A stretch of DNA of 64,000 bases from assembly GCF_000758165.1 (NCBI RefSeq), contig NZ_JNUP01000029.1:43388-107387 (forward strand). The letters run 5' to 3'. This document shows positions 41,805-51,670 of the stretch, in pieces. The notes under the pieces are model-generated. The model was not told where the DNA came from. It worked only from the letters and a program-made list of their open reading frames with translations, and did no database searches. The translations under genes and the position numbers were made by a program. How positions within the stretch are numbered: the stretch's first letter is position 1; each line of letters opens with the position of its first letter. The stretch is from Spirochaeta lutea. GTDB lineage: Bacteria; Spirochaetota; Spirochaetia; DSM-27196; Salinispiraceae.

Positions 41805-44800
41805 TTAAAAGAGCCCGACCCGCACACCGAAGGTAATCTTCGGTACGATCTTGGGATCCACATCCGAGGGTACGAACCAGACCTCGGGCTCGGTGTAGAA
41901 GCTGTAGGTGTTGAAGGCTGCCAGATCCTCGATATTGATCCGGGGGAACTCGATCTGGGCAACGATGGCGCTGAGCACCACGCCGTCAATGGTCTTAACA
42001 TCCACCCCGGTGTCGAATTCGATGGGATTGTAGAGACTGATGTAGCTGAAATCCGCTCCCACCGCGATGTTCATACTCAGCCAGGTCCAGTCGGGTCCGA
42101 AGATGGCACTAAAGGGTATGCTGGCAATGTTTGCCAGAAGTTTACCCCCGATGAAGTATCCGGACATCCGGGCAGGCTCGCCCCCCACCTGTTCAGGGCC
42201 GACACCGAAATGGGCTTGAAGCTTCACATTATCATCGAAGAAGGTCAGGCCCAGGCCGATTTTCCAGTAGGTCAGCCCCATAAAATCAGCATCGATATAC
42301 ATACCCTGAATAAACTCCGGTACCGAATACCCGGCCTTGTCTCCGGGCCGCAGATTGATCTGGAGATCGTCTATACCGAAATCATCGTAGGCCGTACCTT
42401 GGAATACCACCGAGTCATTGATCCGGGCCCCCTCCAAGGGACTGAGCAGGGCAATTTCCGGGGCTTCCTTATCGATGGTGTACAGGCTTCGGATTACCGC
42501 CGCCTCGCCGTTTCGGTACTCCGCCCGGAGAATGACCGCCAGAGGCCCGTTGGTCAGCTCGCCGGTTTCCACCCGGTACTTCCACTCATCCCGGGCCGGA
42601 AGACTGGTGAAGGTTTTTCCGTTATCTAGACTGATGCTCAGCCTGGAAAGCCGGGTCTGGTCGATGGCCTGGCGGTTTTCCCGGTTTTCGGGATCCAACC
42701 CATGGATGTACCCGGCGGTGCCCGATATAAAGGGCCGGTTGGAGAGCACATCGCCGCTCTGGTGACTGTCGATGGTAATGTACGGCCCCTGTTCCTGATA
42801 GAACAACCGGCGTTCGGGACTGGAAATCCGTTCCTCCGGGGTAGGCTCCACCACCGCCCGCAGACTCACCGGCCCGTTGGAGACCGTACCGCTTTCCATT
42901 TTGTAGGTAAAATACCCCCGGGGATCCACCTCCAGGGTGTCGGTAAAGCGGTCGTTCACGTAGAGCTGGGCACGGTTTACCGGAACGTTTCCGGTCACTC
43001 GGCCTTCCACAATCACCGGCCCATGCTGCACCTCCCCCTCCAGGGGATAGAGGATGTCCACCCGACTGGAGGTAACCTGGTCGGCCACCTGGAGATTTAA
43101 ATCCACCAGAGACTCGTTCCCGGCCCCGTCCAGGGCGGTAAGCCGCAGATTGTACCAGCCCGGGGGGACATCCCCCAGGGGAATCTCATGCTGAAGGATT
43201 GGCTGGGTAGGCAGCTCGATAATCCGGGACTCGGCCTGGCCGTTGATGGGTTCCAGCAGAGCCGTAAGGGATTGAATTTCGATGTTATCGGTTACCCGGC
43301 CGCTCAGGGGGATGGCTCCGGCCAGCCTGGCTCCCTCAGCAGGTTGATCGATCTGCAGTACCGGCGGGGTGTTGTCCAGGGTTACCAGGGTAAAGTACTG
43401 GGCCGTTATACCGAAACGGTCGGTAGCGCTGACCTGGAGGCTGTAGGTGCCGTCAACAAAGATGCGGGTATCCAGCTGGTAGAGCCAATCCTGATCGATG
43501 GACGCCGGCTGGGTCGCCTGGGCTGCCTCTTCATCGGGGGAATCCGCGGATTGCGGGTCAACAGCAGGTTCCTCCCCGGACTGTTCGGATGGCGGGGCAT
43601 GAGAATCACTGAGAAAATCATAGGGTGAAAGGGTCGTACGGTAAAAGGATGTACCGTTGTCCATGGAGACCTGGAGTTCCTCGACACCGTTTTGATCCCA
43701 GGTGCGGCCCACCAGATCCACCACACCCCGGCTGATATCGTCCACCCCTGGAGAATCCAGACTGATGCCCGGCTCCTGAAGGCTCACCGAGAAGGGCAGG
43801 TCAACGGTCTCCCCCTCCAGCCCGAAGCGGTCCACAGCGTAGACCTGGATCAGGTGCTCGTTATCCGAGAGGGTGCTCAGGGGAATCTCAATGCTGAAAT
43901 TATTCTTTGTGGCCAGGGGACGGAACTCCCCGTCATCCAGGCGCCAGAAGATCTGATCCACACCGTCGTCATCGAATACCATTCCCGATATCTGCAGATC
44001 CTCAGTTATAACCGCATCAGCTTGGGGAATCTGAATCTGCACGCTGGGAAAGTCGGCCTCCAGATCCACCCGGGGTTTGGGGGTGTACACCGCGGAGTTC
44101 CCCGCCTGGTCGGTCACCCGGATGTGTAGGGTCTGATCGTTCTGGGTAAGCTGGGAGAAGTCTACTTCCACATCAACCGTGGGGCCCGGGGGCAGACTGG
44201 TATAGGTCTCGCCGTCCAGGCTGTATTCGACCTTCGTGATTCTACTCTGCTTGGAATCCGTGAGGATCCGGCCTGACACGGTGGTGCGGCCGTTGACCGC
44301 GGTGGTGGCCGGGGGGGTCAGCAGGCTGAACTGCGGGGCCGTCAGATCGATGAATACCGGGAGGTTCCGGACGCTTTCCCTGCCGTGCTCGTCCCTGCTG
44401 CGGACCGATAGAATCCGCCCCCCGGGCTCCAGGGTATTTACCGCCAGCTGGGAATTGTGGCTGGATTCCGGAAAATCCGCCATGGCCTGATCCACTGCGA
44501 TCCCCGGCAAACTGCGCCAGGCACCGGGTGATTCGGCTTCCTGAGGTTTTTCCTTGGGCTGAATCAGGGGTTCCAACTCCAAGAACCGGTACTCCACAGC
44601 CTGGAGGGTGTGGGTGTCCCCGGAGGTCAATACCAGGGGAATGGGCTTATTGTGAATACTGGTCGGGCCCGGATTATCCAGGGTCAGGGATGGGCTGGCA
44701 AAATCCACGGTGACGGAGAAGGGCCCGATGGTCCGGGTTACGCCGTCCCGGGTGGTGATAATCAGCTCATGGCCCTCTTCGGTGCCCTCTGCCAGGGGTC

Positions 44801-47800
44801 GAAAATCCAGGGTATTGTTCCGGGTGCCGACCCGGAAGATTGCCGATTCCCGGGAAAGCTCGGCTGAGGCCAGGGGCCGGCCGGGTACGAAGGCACTGAA
44901 TCCCTGGGGATCGGTGATCGTCAGCCGGGAGGCGCCGGTGATGGGCTGCCACTCCAGGTTCAAGCCGGGTACCGCCGGCACCCGGTCTTCCGGGCGGCTG
45001 AGGCCGGTGTAGGAGACCAGGGGGCCGGCCTGGGGAGCCAGAACCCGGGGTTCCCGGGAATCCGGGCCGAAGGCCGGGGATGAATCCCCGGTATCCAAGA
45101 CCAGCAGGGTGGTTGAGCGGCGGCTTACCCAGCCGTCTTTTGTGACAACATGAATCGTAAGTTCATGAAGCCCGTAGGGCAGGTCCCTGGAGGAAATCCG
45201 GGCGGTAAGAGGAATCCTGCCCGATTCATCAGTCGATCCCTTGGAGAGACCCGTATACTCAGCTCCGTTGAGGGAATATTCGGCACTGGCGATCTCGGAG
45301 GCCGGCAGCCCCTGAAGGAAGGAACCAACCTCGGCAGTACTGCCCAGGCTCACCACAGGAAACTGGGTCAGGGACAAAACCGGGGCTCCCGAAAAGCCCG
45401 GCTGCGGATAGGGAACCGGGAGGGTTATCCGGGTTTCCCGCCCTGGCTCATTCTGCCGGTCTACAGCCCGGAGTCTGAGGGTCTGGGAGCCGGGCTCGAG
45501 ACGGCCGAAGGTCAGCTGGTCTGGATACATGATGAAATCTTGGTAGTGGTTACGCTGGTCAAAACGCACCAGGGTCTGGAACTCACCATCCCCCATTGCC
45601 CCTTCCAGACGGGAGATTCCATCGAGATCCTTCACGATTCCAGCCAGGGCGTACCGCAGGTTGGATTGCTGTACTAGCTGATCCTCAGCAGCCTGGCCGT
45701 CGAAGACAGCCGAGGCCTGGGCCAGAACCTGAATTACAGCTTGGTCGTTCCTCCGGGTTTCGCCTTCGGCAAGAACCGGCAGGGGTTCGGGGGTAAGGGT
45801 GGTGATCCCCCGGACGAGCCGGGTGGTTCTGCCTGCGGAATCCATCGCTTCTACGATGAGACCGTAGTACTCCTTGGGGCGTTCCCCCAAATCGACGGAG
45901 GTCCGGAAGGACCAGAGTCCCGAGCCCCGGGGGCTCGCGGGAATATCGGTGAAGGTCTTTCCGTCATCCAGGGAGTAGCGGACCCTCTCGATCCGGAAGG
46001 AATCCCGGGCCTCACCGGCAATTGCCAGGGAGTTCCCGCTAATGAACTGGCCCGATGGAAGGGAGAGTTCCAGCCGGGGATTGGTCAAATCAACCTCCAC
46101 ACTGAAGGGAGGGGATTCAATGATTACCCCGTCCCGAAGCTCCGCCCGGATCCGTACCCCGCTTAGGGTTCCTTCAGCCTGGGGAGTAATCTGGAAAAGG
46201 GCTTGCTGGTTGCTTCGGCTTCCCACGGGCAGATTACGCGCCCCCTGGGTCAACCGGATGATGGAGGACTCATCAGCCCCGGGATTTTCAGTGTCAGCTC
46301 CGGTGGCGTCGTCCTGCCCTTCCTGACCGGGCAGAACCAAGGATACGGAAGCCTGGTCGGGCCCCTGGGGAAGTCCATCCATGCCGAACACCGTCCCGGT
46401 CAGGGGCCGCTGGGTTGAAAAACTCATGGTCGTACCGGAGAACCGTTCGTCGCTTATCACAATCCGGGGTTCGGATTCGTTCCGCCGGAGATCCTGAATG
46501 GTTAATAGGCCCTGGGCAGCCCCCGCGAGGGAAAACTCGTCCTGAACAAGGAGCTGGAAGGCGACCGAACCGTAGCCAAGCCCTTGGGGCAGCTCGGCCT
46601 CTACCTTGTACTGCTGTCCCTGGGGGCCCCGTTGTTCCGGGGGTATCTCGGTGATCCGGGCCTTGACCTCCACAGGCTGCCGGGCGAAATCCCCGGGATC
46701 GGCTCCCCTCTGGAGGGCCGCCTGGCCGGGTTGCAGAATCAGAAGCCCTTCCCGCAGGCGGGTCTCAGAGTGAACCAGGGCGGTAAGGGATGCCTTCCGC
46801 TGGGGATCGTAGGAGAGACCGGGCCGGTAGCTCGCCGGTTGCTGTTCCTGAGCATCCTGGTAGGTGAGGGTTTCGATGCTGACCTTGGGGGCCGGAGGCA
46901 ACACGGTGAGCTCAAGCCGGCGGGGCAGACTCTGGTAGCCGAACTCATCGGTGCCCGTTAGGGTAACGGTCTTGTCTCCCGGAGGTACATCCGATAGGTC
47001 GATGGTGAACACCGGCCCGGCCGGAAGACTGCGGGATTCCTCCCAAAGCCCCTCGACCCTAACCGTGCTTCCGGGATGAACCCCGTCTAAGCGTCCGGAA
47101 ATACTGGTATCCCGGCTTACCCGGAGGGATTCCTCCCCGGCGAAGCGGTAGGTGCCCTGCTGGGACGGTTCAGGCTGTACCGCCCTGCCGAGATCCCGGG
47201 TAGCGGCAGAGCCCGTCGAAAGAGACGGATCCGGACTTGGCATTACCGGTATCTCGAAGAGGCGAACCACGGGTCGGGCGCCTTCCCGGTCGTTGGTTAC
47301 CCGGATTTCCGCACGGCTCTGATTACCGCTGGTATCCAGGGCATAAAATGGGACCGCAATGGTTTTAGAGGTCAGTTCCCGGGTATCCAGGGTGATGTTC
47401 CAGAAGGGGTTGCCGCTGGTAAGGGGAATTTCGATCTCCTGATCCTGCCACTCGTACCAGAAACGCTGGATTCCCATGGTGTCCCGGATAACCCCGTTGA
47501 TAAAGAGGGTTCCGAAGGTTGCTTCATCCTGGCCGGGATTGAGAATGGTGATGTCCGGCGCCTTGTTATCCACAAAAAAGAGGAAGGGGTACCGGCCCTC
47601 GGCCCCGGTGGTATCCACCCCGCGGATCCAGTACACATGGGGACCGTCTTCCAACCGCCGGGTATCCACATCGAAACTGAAACTGTACTCACCGGTTTCA
47701 CGGTCCCTCCGGAACCGCAGCCGCTCCATGTCAAACTCCTGGCGGTCCTCCTCCAGAGAGGCAGGAAGGGTGTCCGGGCTTTGGCCGTCTGATACCCGGG

Positions 47801-48443
47801 GTATTTCCAGCCAAATCTCCGAAAGTCCGTTGGCATCCACGGCGATTCCCTCAAATCGCACCCGGCCGGTCACCTGGGCGCCGTTCTCGTGACTGGAGAC
47901 CCGCACCTCGGGATTCTGGGTGTCCAGGGTAAAGGTTCCGGTGATTTCATTGCCCGGAACACCGTAGATATCGGTGCTGCGGACCCGGATGGTATGTACG
48001 CCGTTTTCCAATTCTTCGGCGGGTATGGCAAAGCGCCAGTAATCGGTTCCCTGGGCGGTTTGGAATTCACCGTCATTCAGGGCCACCTCCACCCGACCGA
48101 CCGCATCATCATCCACGGCAATTCCGATGATATTCACATCATCCCGCACCACCGATTCTTCCTCGGGATAGATGATCCGGGAAACGGGTAAATCCGAATC
48201 GGGGTCTATCTGCAGGTTGTAAGGACCTTCCACGAACTCGTTACCGGCATAGTCCCGGCCCCGGATAATGACGTTATAGGTTCCCGGTTTCTGTTCGGAA
48301 ATGTCCAGCTCCCGGCGCCAGTTTTCTTGACCCTCCACGGGTACCCAACCCTCTTCGTTGGTTCCCCGGGCGGACAGAGGAATTCCTAATGCAGCAAGCA
48401 TTATGAGTATCAAAGGTATGGTTCGCAGGATGCGTTGATGCAT
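41805..48443 (-). CDS. Giant Ig-repeat surface protein with C-terminal beta-barrel
   Basis: 2212 aa from ATG 48443 (GAGGAG 8 nt upstream). Signal peptide 1-26. Then some 15-18 Ig-like units of roughly 95-110 aa, with recurring phrases such as GVDQIFWRLDDGEF, DGVHPGSTVRVEG, IESLTALL and FVDNKAPDITILNPG. The last ~180 residues change character to amphipathic beta strands (FIQGMYIDADFMGLTYWKIGLGLTFFDDNVKLQAHFG ... FGVRVGLF) and end in Phe, as in outer-membrane barrels. This suggests an autodisplayed adhesin-like or envelope protein. No catalytic domain is seen. Confidence 0.75.
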   Translation of the reverse strand: MHQRILRTIPLILIMLAALGIPLSARGTNEEGWVPVEGQENWRRELDISEQKPGTYNVIIRGRDYAGNEFVEGPYNLQIDPDSDLPVSRIIYPEEESVVRDDVNIIGIAVDDDAVGRVEVALNDGEFQTAQGTDYWRFAIPAEELENGVHTIRVRSTDIYGVPGNEITGTFTLDTQNPEVRVSSHENGAQVTGRVRFEGIAVDANGLSEIWLEIPRVSDGQSPDTLPASLEEDRQEFDMERLRFRRDRETGEYSFSFDVDTRRLEDGPHVYWIRGVDTTGAEGRYPFLFFVDNKAPDITILNPGQDEATFGTLFINGVIRDTMGIQRFWYEWQDQEIEIPLTSGNPFWNITLDTRELTSKTIAVPFYALDTSGNQSRAEIRVTNDREGARPVVRLFEIPVMPSPDPSLSTGSAATRDLGRAVQPEPSQQGTYRFAGEESLRVSRDTSISGRLDGVHPGSTVRVEGLWEESRSLPAGPVFTIDLSDVPPGDKTVTLTGTDEFGYQSLPRRLELTVLPPAPKVSIETLTYQDAQEQQPASYRPGLSYDPQRKASLTALVHSETRLREGLLILQPGQAALQRGADPGDFARQPVEVKARITEIPPEQRGPQGQQYKVEAELPQGLGYGSVAFQLLVQDEFSLAGAAQGLLTIQDLRRNESEPRIVISDERFSGTTMSFSTQRPLTGTVFGMDGLPQGPDQASVSLVLPGQEGQDDATGADTENPGADESSIIRLTQGARNLPVGSRSNQQALFQITPQAEGTLSGVRIRAELRDGVIIESPPFSVEVDLTNPRLELSLPSGQFISGNSLAIAGEARDSFRIERVRYSLDDGKTFTDIPASPRGSGLWSFRTSVDLGERPKEYYGLIVEAMDSAGRTTRLVRGITTLTPEPLPVLAEGETRRNDQAVIQVLAQASAVFDGQAAEDQLVQQSNLRYALAGIVKDLDGISRLEGAMGDGEFQTLVRFDQRNHYQDFIMYPDQLTFGRLEPGSQTLRLRAVDRQNEPGRETRITLPVPYPQPGFSGAPVLSLTQFPVVSLGSTAEVGSFLQGLPASEIASAEYSLNGAEYTGLSKGSTDESGRIPLTARISSRDLPYGLHELTIHVVTKDGWVSRRSTTLLVLDTGDSSPAFGPDSREPRVLAPQAGPLVSYTGLSRPEDRVPAVPGLNLEWQPITGASRLTITDPQGFSAFVPGRPLASAELSRESAIFRVGTRNNTLDFRPLAEGTEEGHELIITTRDGVTRTIGPFSVTVDFASPSLTLDNPGPTSIHNKPIPLVLTSGDTHTLQAVEYRFLELEPLIQPKEKPQEAESPGAWRSLPGIAVDQAMADFPESSHNSQLAVNTLEPGGRILSVRSRDEHGRESVRNLPVFIDLTAPQFSLLTPPATTAVNGRTTVSGRILTDSKQSRITKVEYSLDGETYTSLPPGPTVDVEVDFSQLTQNDQTLHIRVTDQAGNSAVYTPKPRVDLEADFPSVQIQIPQADAVITEDLQISGMVFDDDGVDQIFWRLDDGEFRPLATKNNFSIEIPLSTLSDNEHLIQVYAVDRFGLEGETVDLPFSVSLQEPGISLDSPGVDDISRGVVDLVGRTWDQNGVEELQVSMDNGTSFYRTTLSPYDFLSDSHAPPSEQSGEEPAVDPQSADSPDEEAAQATQPASIDQDWLYQLDTRIFVDGTYSLQVSATDRFGITAQYFTLVTLDNTPPVLQIDQPAEGARLAGAIPLSGRVTDNIEIQSLTALLEPINGQAESRIIELPTQPILQHEIPLGDVPPGWYNLRLTALDGAGNESLVDLNLQVADQVTSSRVDILYPLEGEVQHGPVIVEGRVTGNVPVNRAQLYVNDRFTDTLEVDPRGYFTYKMESGTVSNGPVSLRAVVEPTPEERISSPERRLFYQEQGPYITIDSHQSGDVLSNRPFISGTAGYIHGLDPENRENRQAIDQTRLSRLSISLDNGKTFTSLPARDEWKYRVETGELTNGPLAVILRAEYRNGEAAVIRSLYTIDKEAPEIALLSPLEGARINDSVVFQGTAYDDFGIDDLQINLRPGDKAGYSVPEFIQGMYIDADFMGLTYWKIGLGLTFFDDNVKLQAHFGVGPEQVGGEPARMSGYFIGGKLLANIASIPFSAIFGPDWTWLSMNIAVGADFSYISLYNPIEFDTGVDVKTIDGVVLSAIVAQIEFPRINIEDLAAFNTYSFYTEPEVWFVPSDVDPKIVPKITFGVRVGLF

Positions 48444-48855
48444 GAAAAATCTCCTCGATTCAATAAACTTGTTGGGTCATGGACCCCCGGGTGCCGGTCC
48501 GGAACCGGGCATGGTGAAACGGTCAAACGTCCTACCCGGGCAACTTCATCGGTCTGCCCGGGTTGATCCAGGGAACGGGACGATTTGAACATGTACCGCA
48601 CTGCTTCCCCCCTCCCGGGGCTACAATAAGAAACAATGCTGTTTTTTACATGGGAGCTGTTTGCACTTCCCCGGATCCGACCATGCAAATGGCTCCTGGG
48701 ATTTTTAGATGTAGGCATTCTTGCAAAAACCGTGCCAGAAGCAGAATACGCAATGGGTGAAAACGCATCTTGTTCTATCGTATGGCGTTAGAATCACCCT
48801 GCAAAAACCTGCCATGCATGAAGGGACTATGCAGGATGCATAAGGTCCCCGGGGA
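48444..48855. other. Long regulatory gap, no gene
   Basis: The divergent interval between the giant gene and the binding lipoprotein holds no ORF with coding character. Its left part should contain the giant-gene promoter, which I could not place with confidence. The right part is unusually AT/TGCAT-rich for this window: ATGCATG (48814), ATGCATAA (48836), TTATGCAT (48866) and TTGCATG (48875). Confidence 0.4.
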
Positions 48856-48871
48856 GCATAACCGGTTATGC
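48856..48871. promoter_or_regulatory. Perfect 16-bp palindrome, likely operator
   Basis: GCATAACCGGTTATGC, 26 bp upstream of the -35 box of the following gene. LacI/GntR-type operators have this symmetry. Further TATGCA half sites lie around it. Confidence 0.5.
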
Positions 48872-48897
48872 ATTTTGCATGTTTGCTTCCTAAGGAG

Positions 48898-48927
48898 TTG
48901 CCCGGGGCCGGTGGGCCGACATATAGT
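48898..48927 (+). promoter_or_regulatory. Leaderless promoter of binding lipoprotein
   Basis: TTGCCC (48898-48903), 18-bp spacer, TATAGT (48922-48927), 6 nt (AGAGGG) then ATG 48934. Same geometry as ppiC. Confidence 0.6.
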
Positions 48928-48933
48928 AGAGGG

Positions 48934-50337
48934 ATGAATACCCGTGGCGGCCTGGCGGCTTTTGCATGGATTTTGGGGCTTATTTCACTCCTGACAGGAT
49001 GTTCCCCCTCGGTACGCCCCCTGGAACATGAGGGGACTGTCGTTATTGAGGATGCACCTCTGCTTTCCGAATTCCGCAGCTTCCTTGAAGAGCACGGTTT
49101 TACCGCCGCCGAATCTGCCCCGGGTGCCGGGGCTGCCGACCTCGTGTTATGGACCGGGGCGATCCGGGATTACTCCCTTCTCCATGGGGACGCCCCGCCC
49201 GGTTCAGGTTCAGCCGGTTCGGATTCGACTATCACCGCCTCAGGCAACCCAGGCCTGACCGATCTCGGAGGCTTGAAGCAACGCTACATCCTGGGAAATC
49301 TCCGGGAAGAATACCCCGCCCCGACGGGCTCCGGGGACCAGACCCCGGATATCCCCGCCCTGACAGCCCGGCGGAACCGCCTCTATTCCCTGGACCATCC
49401 CGGAGCAGCCGATAACTTCCTCATTCCCTTGGGAGCCTACTCCTGGGGAGTTATGTACAATAGAGCGGCGTTCTCCGCTCTGAACCTTGAGGTGCCCCGC
49501 AGCCTGGAGGAGTTTGAATCTCTGCTGCTGGATCTCGCCCGGCGTCGGCCCATGGCCGGCTCCGGGAACAGTGATTTGTCGGCCCTGGAATACCCCGTGG
49601 CTCTGGGCTCCCAATTCGGCTGGCCGGCCATGGCATGGTTCAGCTACCTGGATATGCGCCTGAACGGCCCGGAGGCCCATGAGAAGCTGATCTTCGGACA
49701 GCGCAGATTGACCGAGGCGGGGGCAGTTCGAGCCTGGGAGACCCTGTTGGATTGGAGCCGGGCTGGGGTATTCGATCCCCGGGCCCAAGAGAAAACCTGG
49801 TCTCAGGCCTTGGCAGACCTTGAGGCAGGCCGGGGGCTGGTTATGCTGGCCGGGGGGTTCGCCTGGGATAGAGCCCGGCGGGATCTCCTCGGCTGGTTCC
49901 CCCTTCCCTACCCGGCAGAGGTCCAGAATGCCGCCCCTGAGCCCCGGGCCGAGCTTGGCCAAATCCTTTCCCTGGCAATTCCAGTCGGGGCGACCAACCC
50001 GGAAGCAGCCTTTTTAGCAGCATCCGCCTACGCCGAAGCCGGCAGCCCGGGCCTTGCAGGCTCCACCTATCGGGCATCCCCGACAGCCCCTGGAGATACA
50101 AACCCCGCTGCCGCCCTGAGCGCCGCCACCCTAACCCCTGGCACATTGGTATTGCCCTCCCCGGACCGATGGGTCGGTAATGCCTTCATCCAGCAGGGTT
50201 TCCCGGTCATTCGCAGGGCCATGGAACAGCCCCAGGACATATCCGCCGAAGCCCTCGCCGCGGAACTGGACCGACTCCTACCCCCAGCCCCGGCGGAAAC
50301 CCAGCCCGAACAAGGAGCCGTTCAAAGCCATGAGTAA
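48934..50337 (+). CDS. Family-1 extracellular solute-binding lipoprotein (orphan)
   Basis: 467 aa from ATG 48934. Lipobox LLTGC with Cys23. ABC sugar-binding fold: ADLVLWTGAIRDY, IPLGAYSWGVMYNRAAFSALNLEVPRSLEEFESLLLDLARR, QALADLEAGRGLVMLAGGFAWD, and NPEAAFLAASAYAEA. Normally followed by permeases, but here by another anchored protein and a lipoprotein. Its stop overlaps the next start by 8 bp. Confidence 0.78.
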   Translation: MNTRGGLAAFAWILGLISLLTGCSPSVRPLEHEGTVVIEDAPLLSEFRSFLEEHGFTAAESAPGAGAADLVLWTGAIRDYSLLHGDAPPGSGSAGSDSTITASGNPGLTDLGGLKQRYILGNLREEYPAPTGSGDQTPDIPALTARRNRLYSLDHPGAADNFLIPLGAYSWGVMYNRAAFSALNLEVPRSLEEFESLLLDLARRRPMAGSGNSDLSALEYPVALGSQFGWPAMAWFSYLDMRLNGPEAHEKLIFGQRRLTEAGAVRAWETLLDWSRAGVFDPRAQEKTWSQALADLEAGRGLVMLAGGFAWDRARRDLLGWFPLPYPAEVQNAAPEPRAELGQILSLAIPVGATNPEAAFLAASAYAEAGSPGLAGSTYRASPTAPGDTNPAAALSAATLTPGTLVLPSPDRWVGNAFIQQGFPVIRRAMEQPQDISAEALAAELDRLLPPAPAETQPEQGAVQSHE

Positions 50338-51625
50338 AAAACGCACCCGTTCCCGCACTTCCACCCGACCCGCCAAGCGGAAAGCCGCCCGAAAACACCG
50401 GCTTTCCCCGGAGCTCCGGCGAATTCTTGTAACCGGGGTCATCATCCTGTGCGGAGCCCTGGCAGTCACCGGGGGAACCCTGGGCATCCTCCGTGCCGTA
50501 CGCCTGTCCCGGATCTACATTCAGCTGCCCCAGGGAGTGTCCCTGCCGAACACCCATGCAGAGCCGAAAAGCCAGGCAGATGCGGCCCCGGATGGAGCCA
50601 ATCAAACCGGAATTCAACCTCCGGACAGCCCGGATCCCGTACAGAACCTGACCGAAACGCTCCTCACTCTGGTACCGGAAATCCGGGACTCCTACCGTAC
50701 CACAGCCCCGGGCAGGGAGGATACGGACATCATCCTTCAGCAACACACCCCACGAACCCCCCGGGAAGCCCTGGCAGCCTTCGATCCATATCTGCTTTAC
50801 ACCGACAGCCGTCATCTGGGCAGCCCCTACCCCATCCCCCAAAACGCCACCCTGCAATCCTTCATGGAAACCCTCGCCGGCCGCTTCCCACCAAGCGATT
50901 CTGCCGGTGAAACCGCCCCCGTCCAGCCCCTGGTTGTCGCGGGGAACGTAGATCAAGACCTCTTAACCCTGGTTCTCTACATCAGTCAGGCCCTTCTTTC
51001 CCAGGGTGATTTCAATGCCCTGCTCTCCAGCCTCTCCCCGAGCCTCGAAGCCCAGCCCGGACGTACCTCCCCCGCCGTCCCTCCCCAGGAAACCGCCTCA
51101 TCAGCCGCTGATTCCCCGGTGATCCTGCCGGAGCTCCTGCAACCGGCTCTTTCGTACCTCCGCGAGCTGATGTCCCGGGGCCTTCTTGCCTACAACTGGA
51201 CCAACTGGGATCGCCTAGCCCTGGGCGCCGCTCTGGACCAGGGAACCGGCGCCGTCTTCTTTCTACCCCGCAGTCTGATGAAAGAAATACCGCCGGAGAA
51301 CCGATTCTCCCTAACCCCCCAGCTGCCCCCCCCGGGCCAGGGCAAACTAAACTTCTCCCTCTTCGGCCGGGGCTTATCCATCCTGCCCGGACCCGGCCCC
51401 CGCAGCCAGGAAGCCGCCACCCTCCTAACAGCCGCCCGAGATCCGGCCTTCCAGGAACAACTAGAGCGCACCACCCCCTGGAGCCCGGTTCTTCGTGGTG
51501 AATCGGTGCTGAACCGCAGCCACCGAGATGTCGTCTCGTGGATATCCCGCGCCTCCGCCCTATACGTCCCGGAGGCCCGAAACCTAAGCCCGCTCATAGC
51601 GGAAATCCGTCGCCAACTGCGGTAA
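50330..51625 (+). CDS. Membrane-anchored protein with solute-binding-like C-terminus
   Basis: 431 aa. Arg/Lys-rich cytoplasmic start (1-31), one transmembrane helix (32-53), an Ala/Pro/Gln-rich region and a C-terminal half with binding-protein-like order: RLALGAALDQGTGAVFFLPRSLMKEIPPENRFSLTPQL, GLSILPGPGPRSQEAATLLTAARDPAFQEQLERTTPWSPV. The latter mirrors the C-terminal pattern of family-1 binding proteins. AAGGAG lies 12 nt before ATG 50330. Confidence 0.6.
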   Translation: MSKKRTRSRTSTRPAKRKAARKHRLSPELRRILVTGVIILCGALAVTGGTLGILRAVRLSRIYIQLPQGVSLPNTHAEPKSQADAAPDGANQTGIQPPDSPDPVQNLTETLLTLVPEIRDSYRTTAPGREDTDIILQQHTPRTPREALAAFDPYLLYTDSRHLGSPYPIPQNATLQSFMETLAGRFPPSDSAGETAPVQPLVVAGNVDQDLLTLVLYISQALLSQGDFNALLSSLSPSLEAQPGRTSPAVPPQETASSAADSPVILPELLQPALSYLRELMSRGLLAYNWTNWDRLALGAALDQGTGAVFFLPRSLMKEIPPENRFSLTPQLPPPGQGKLNFSLFGRGLSILPGPGPRSQEAATLLTAARDPAFQEQLERTTPWSPVLRGESVLNRSHRDVVSWISRASALYVPEARNLSPLIAEIRRQLR

Positions 51626-51670
51626 AATCCCCCTGTAGAAATCTTACACCCAGACACCCAAGGAGTTTCT

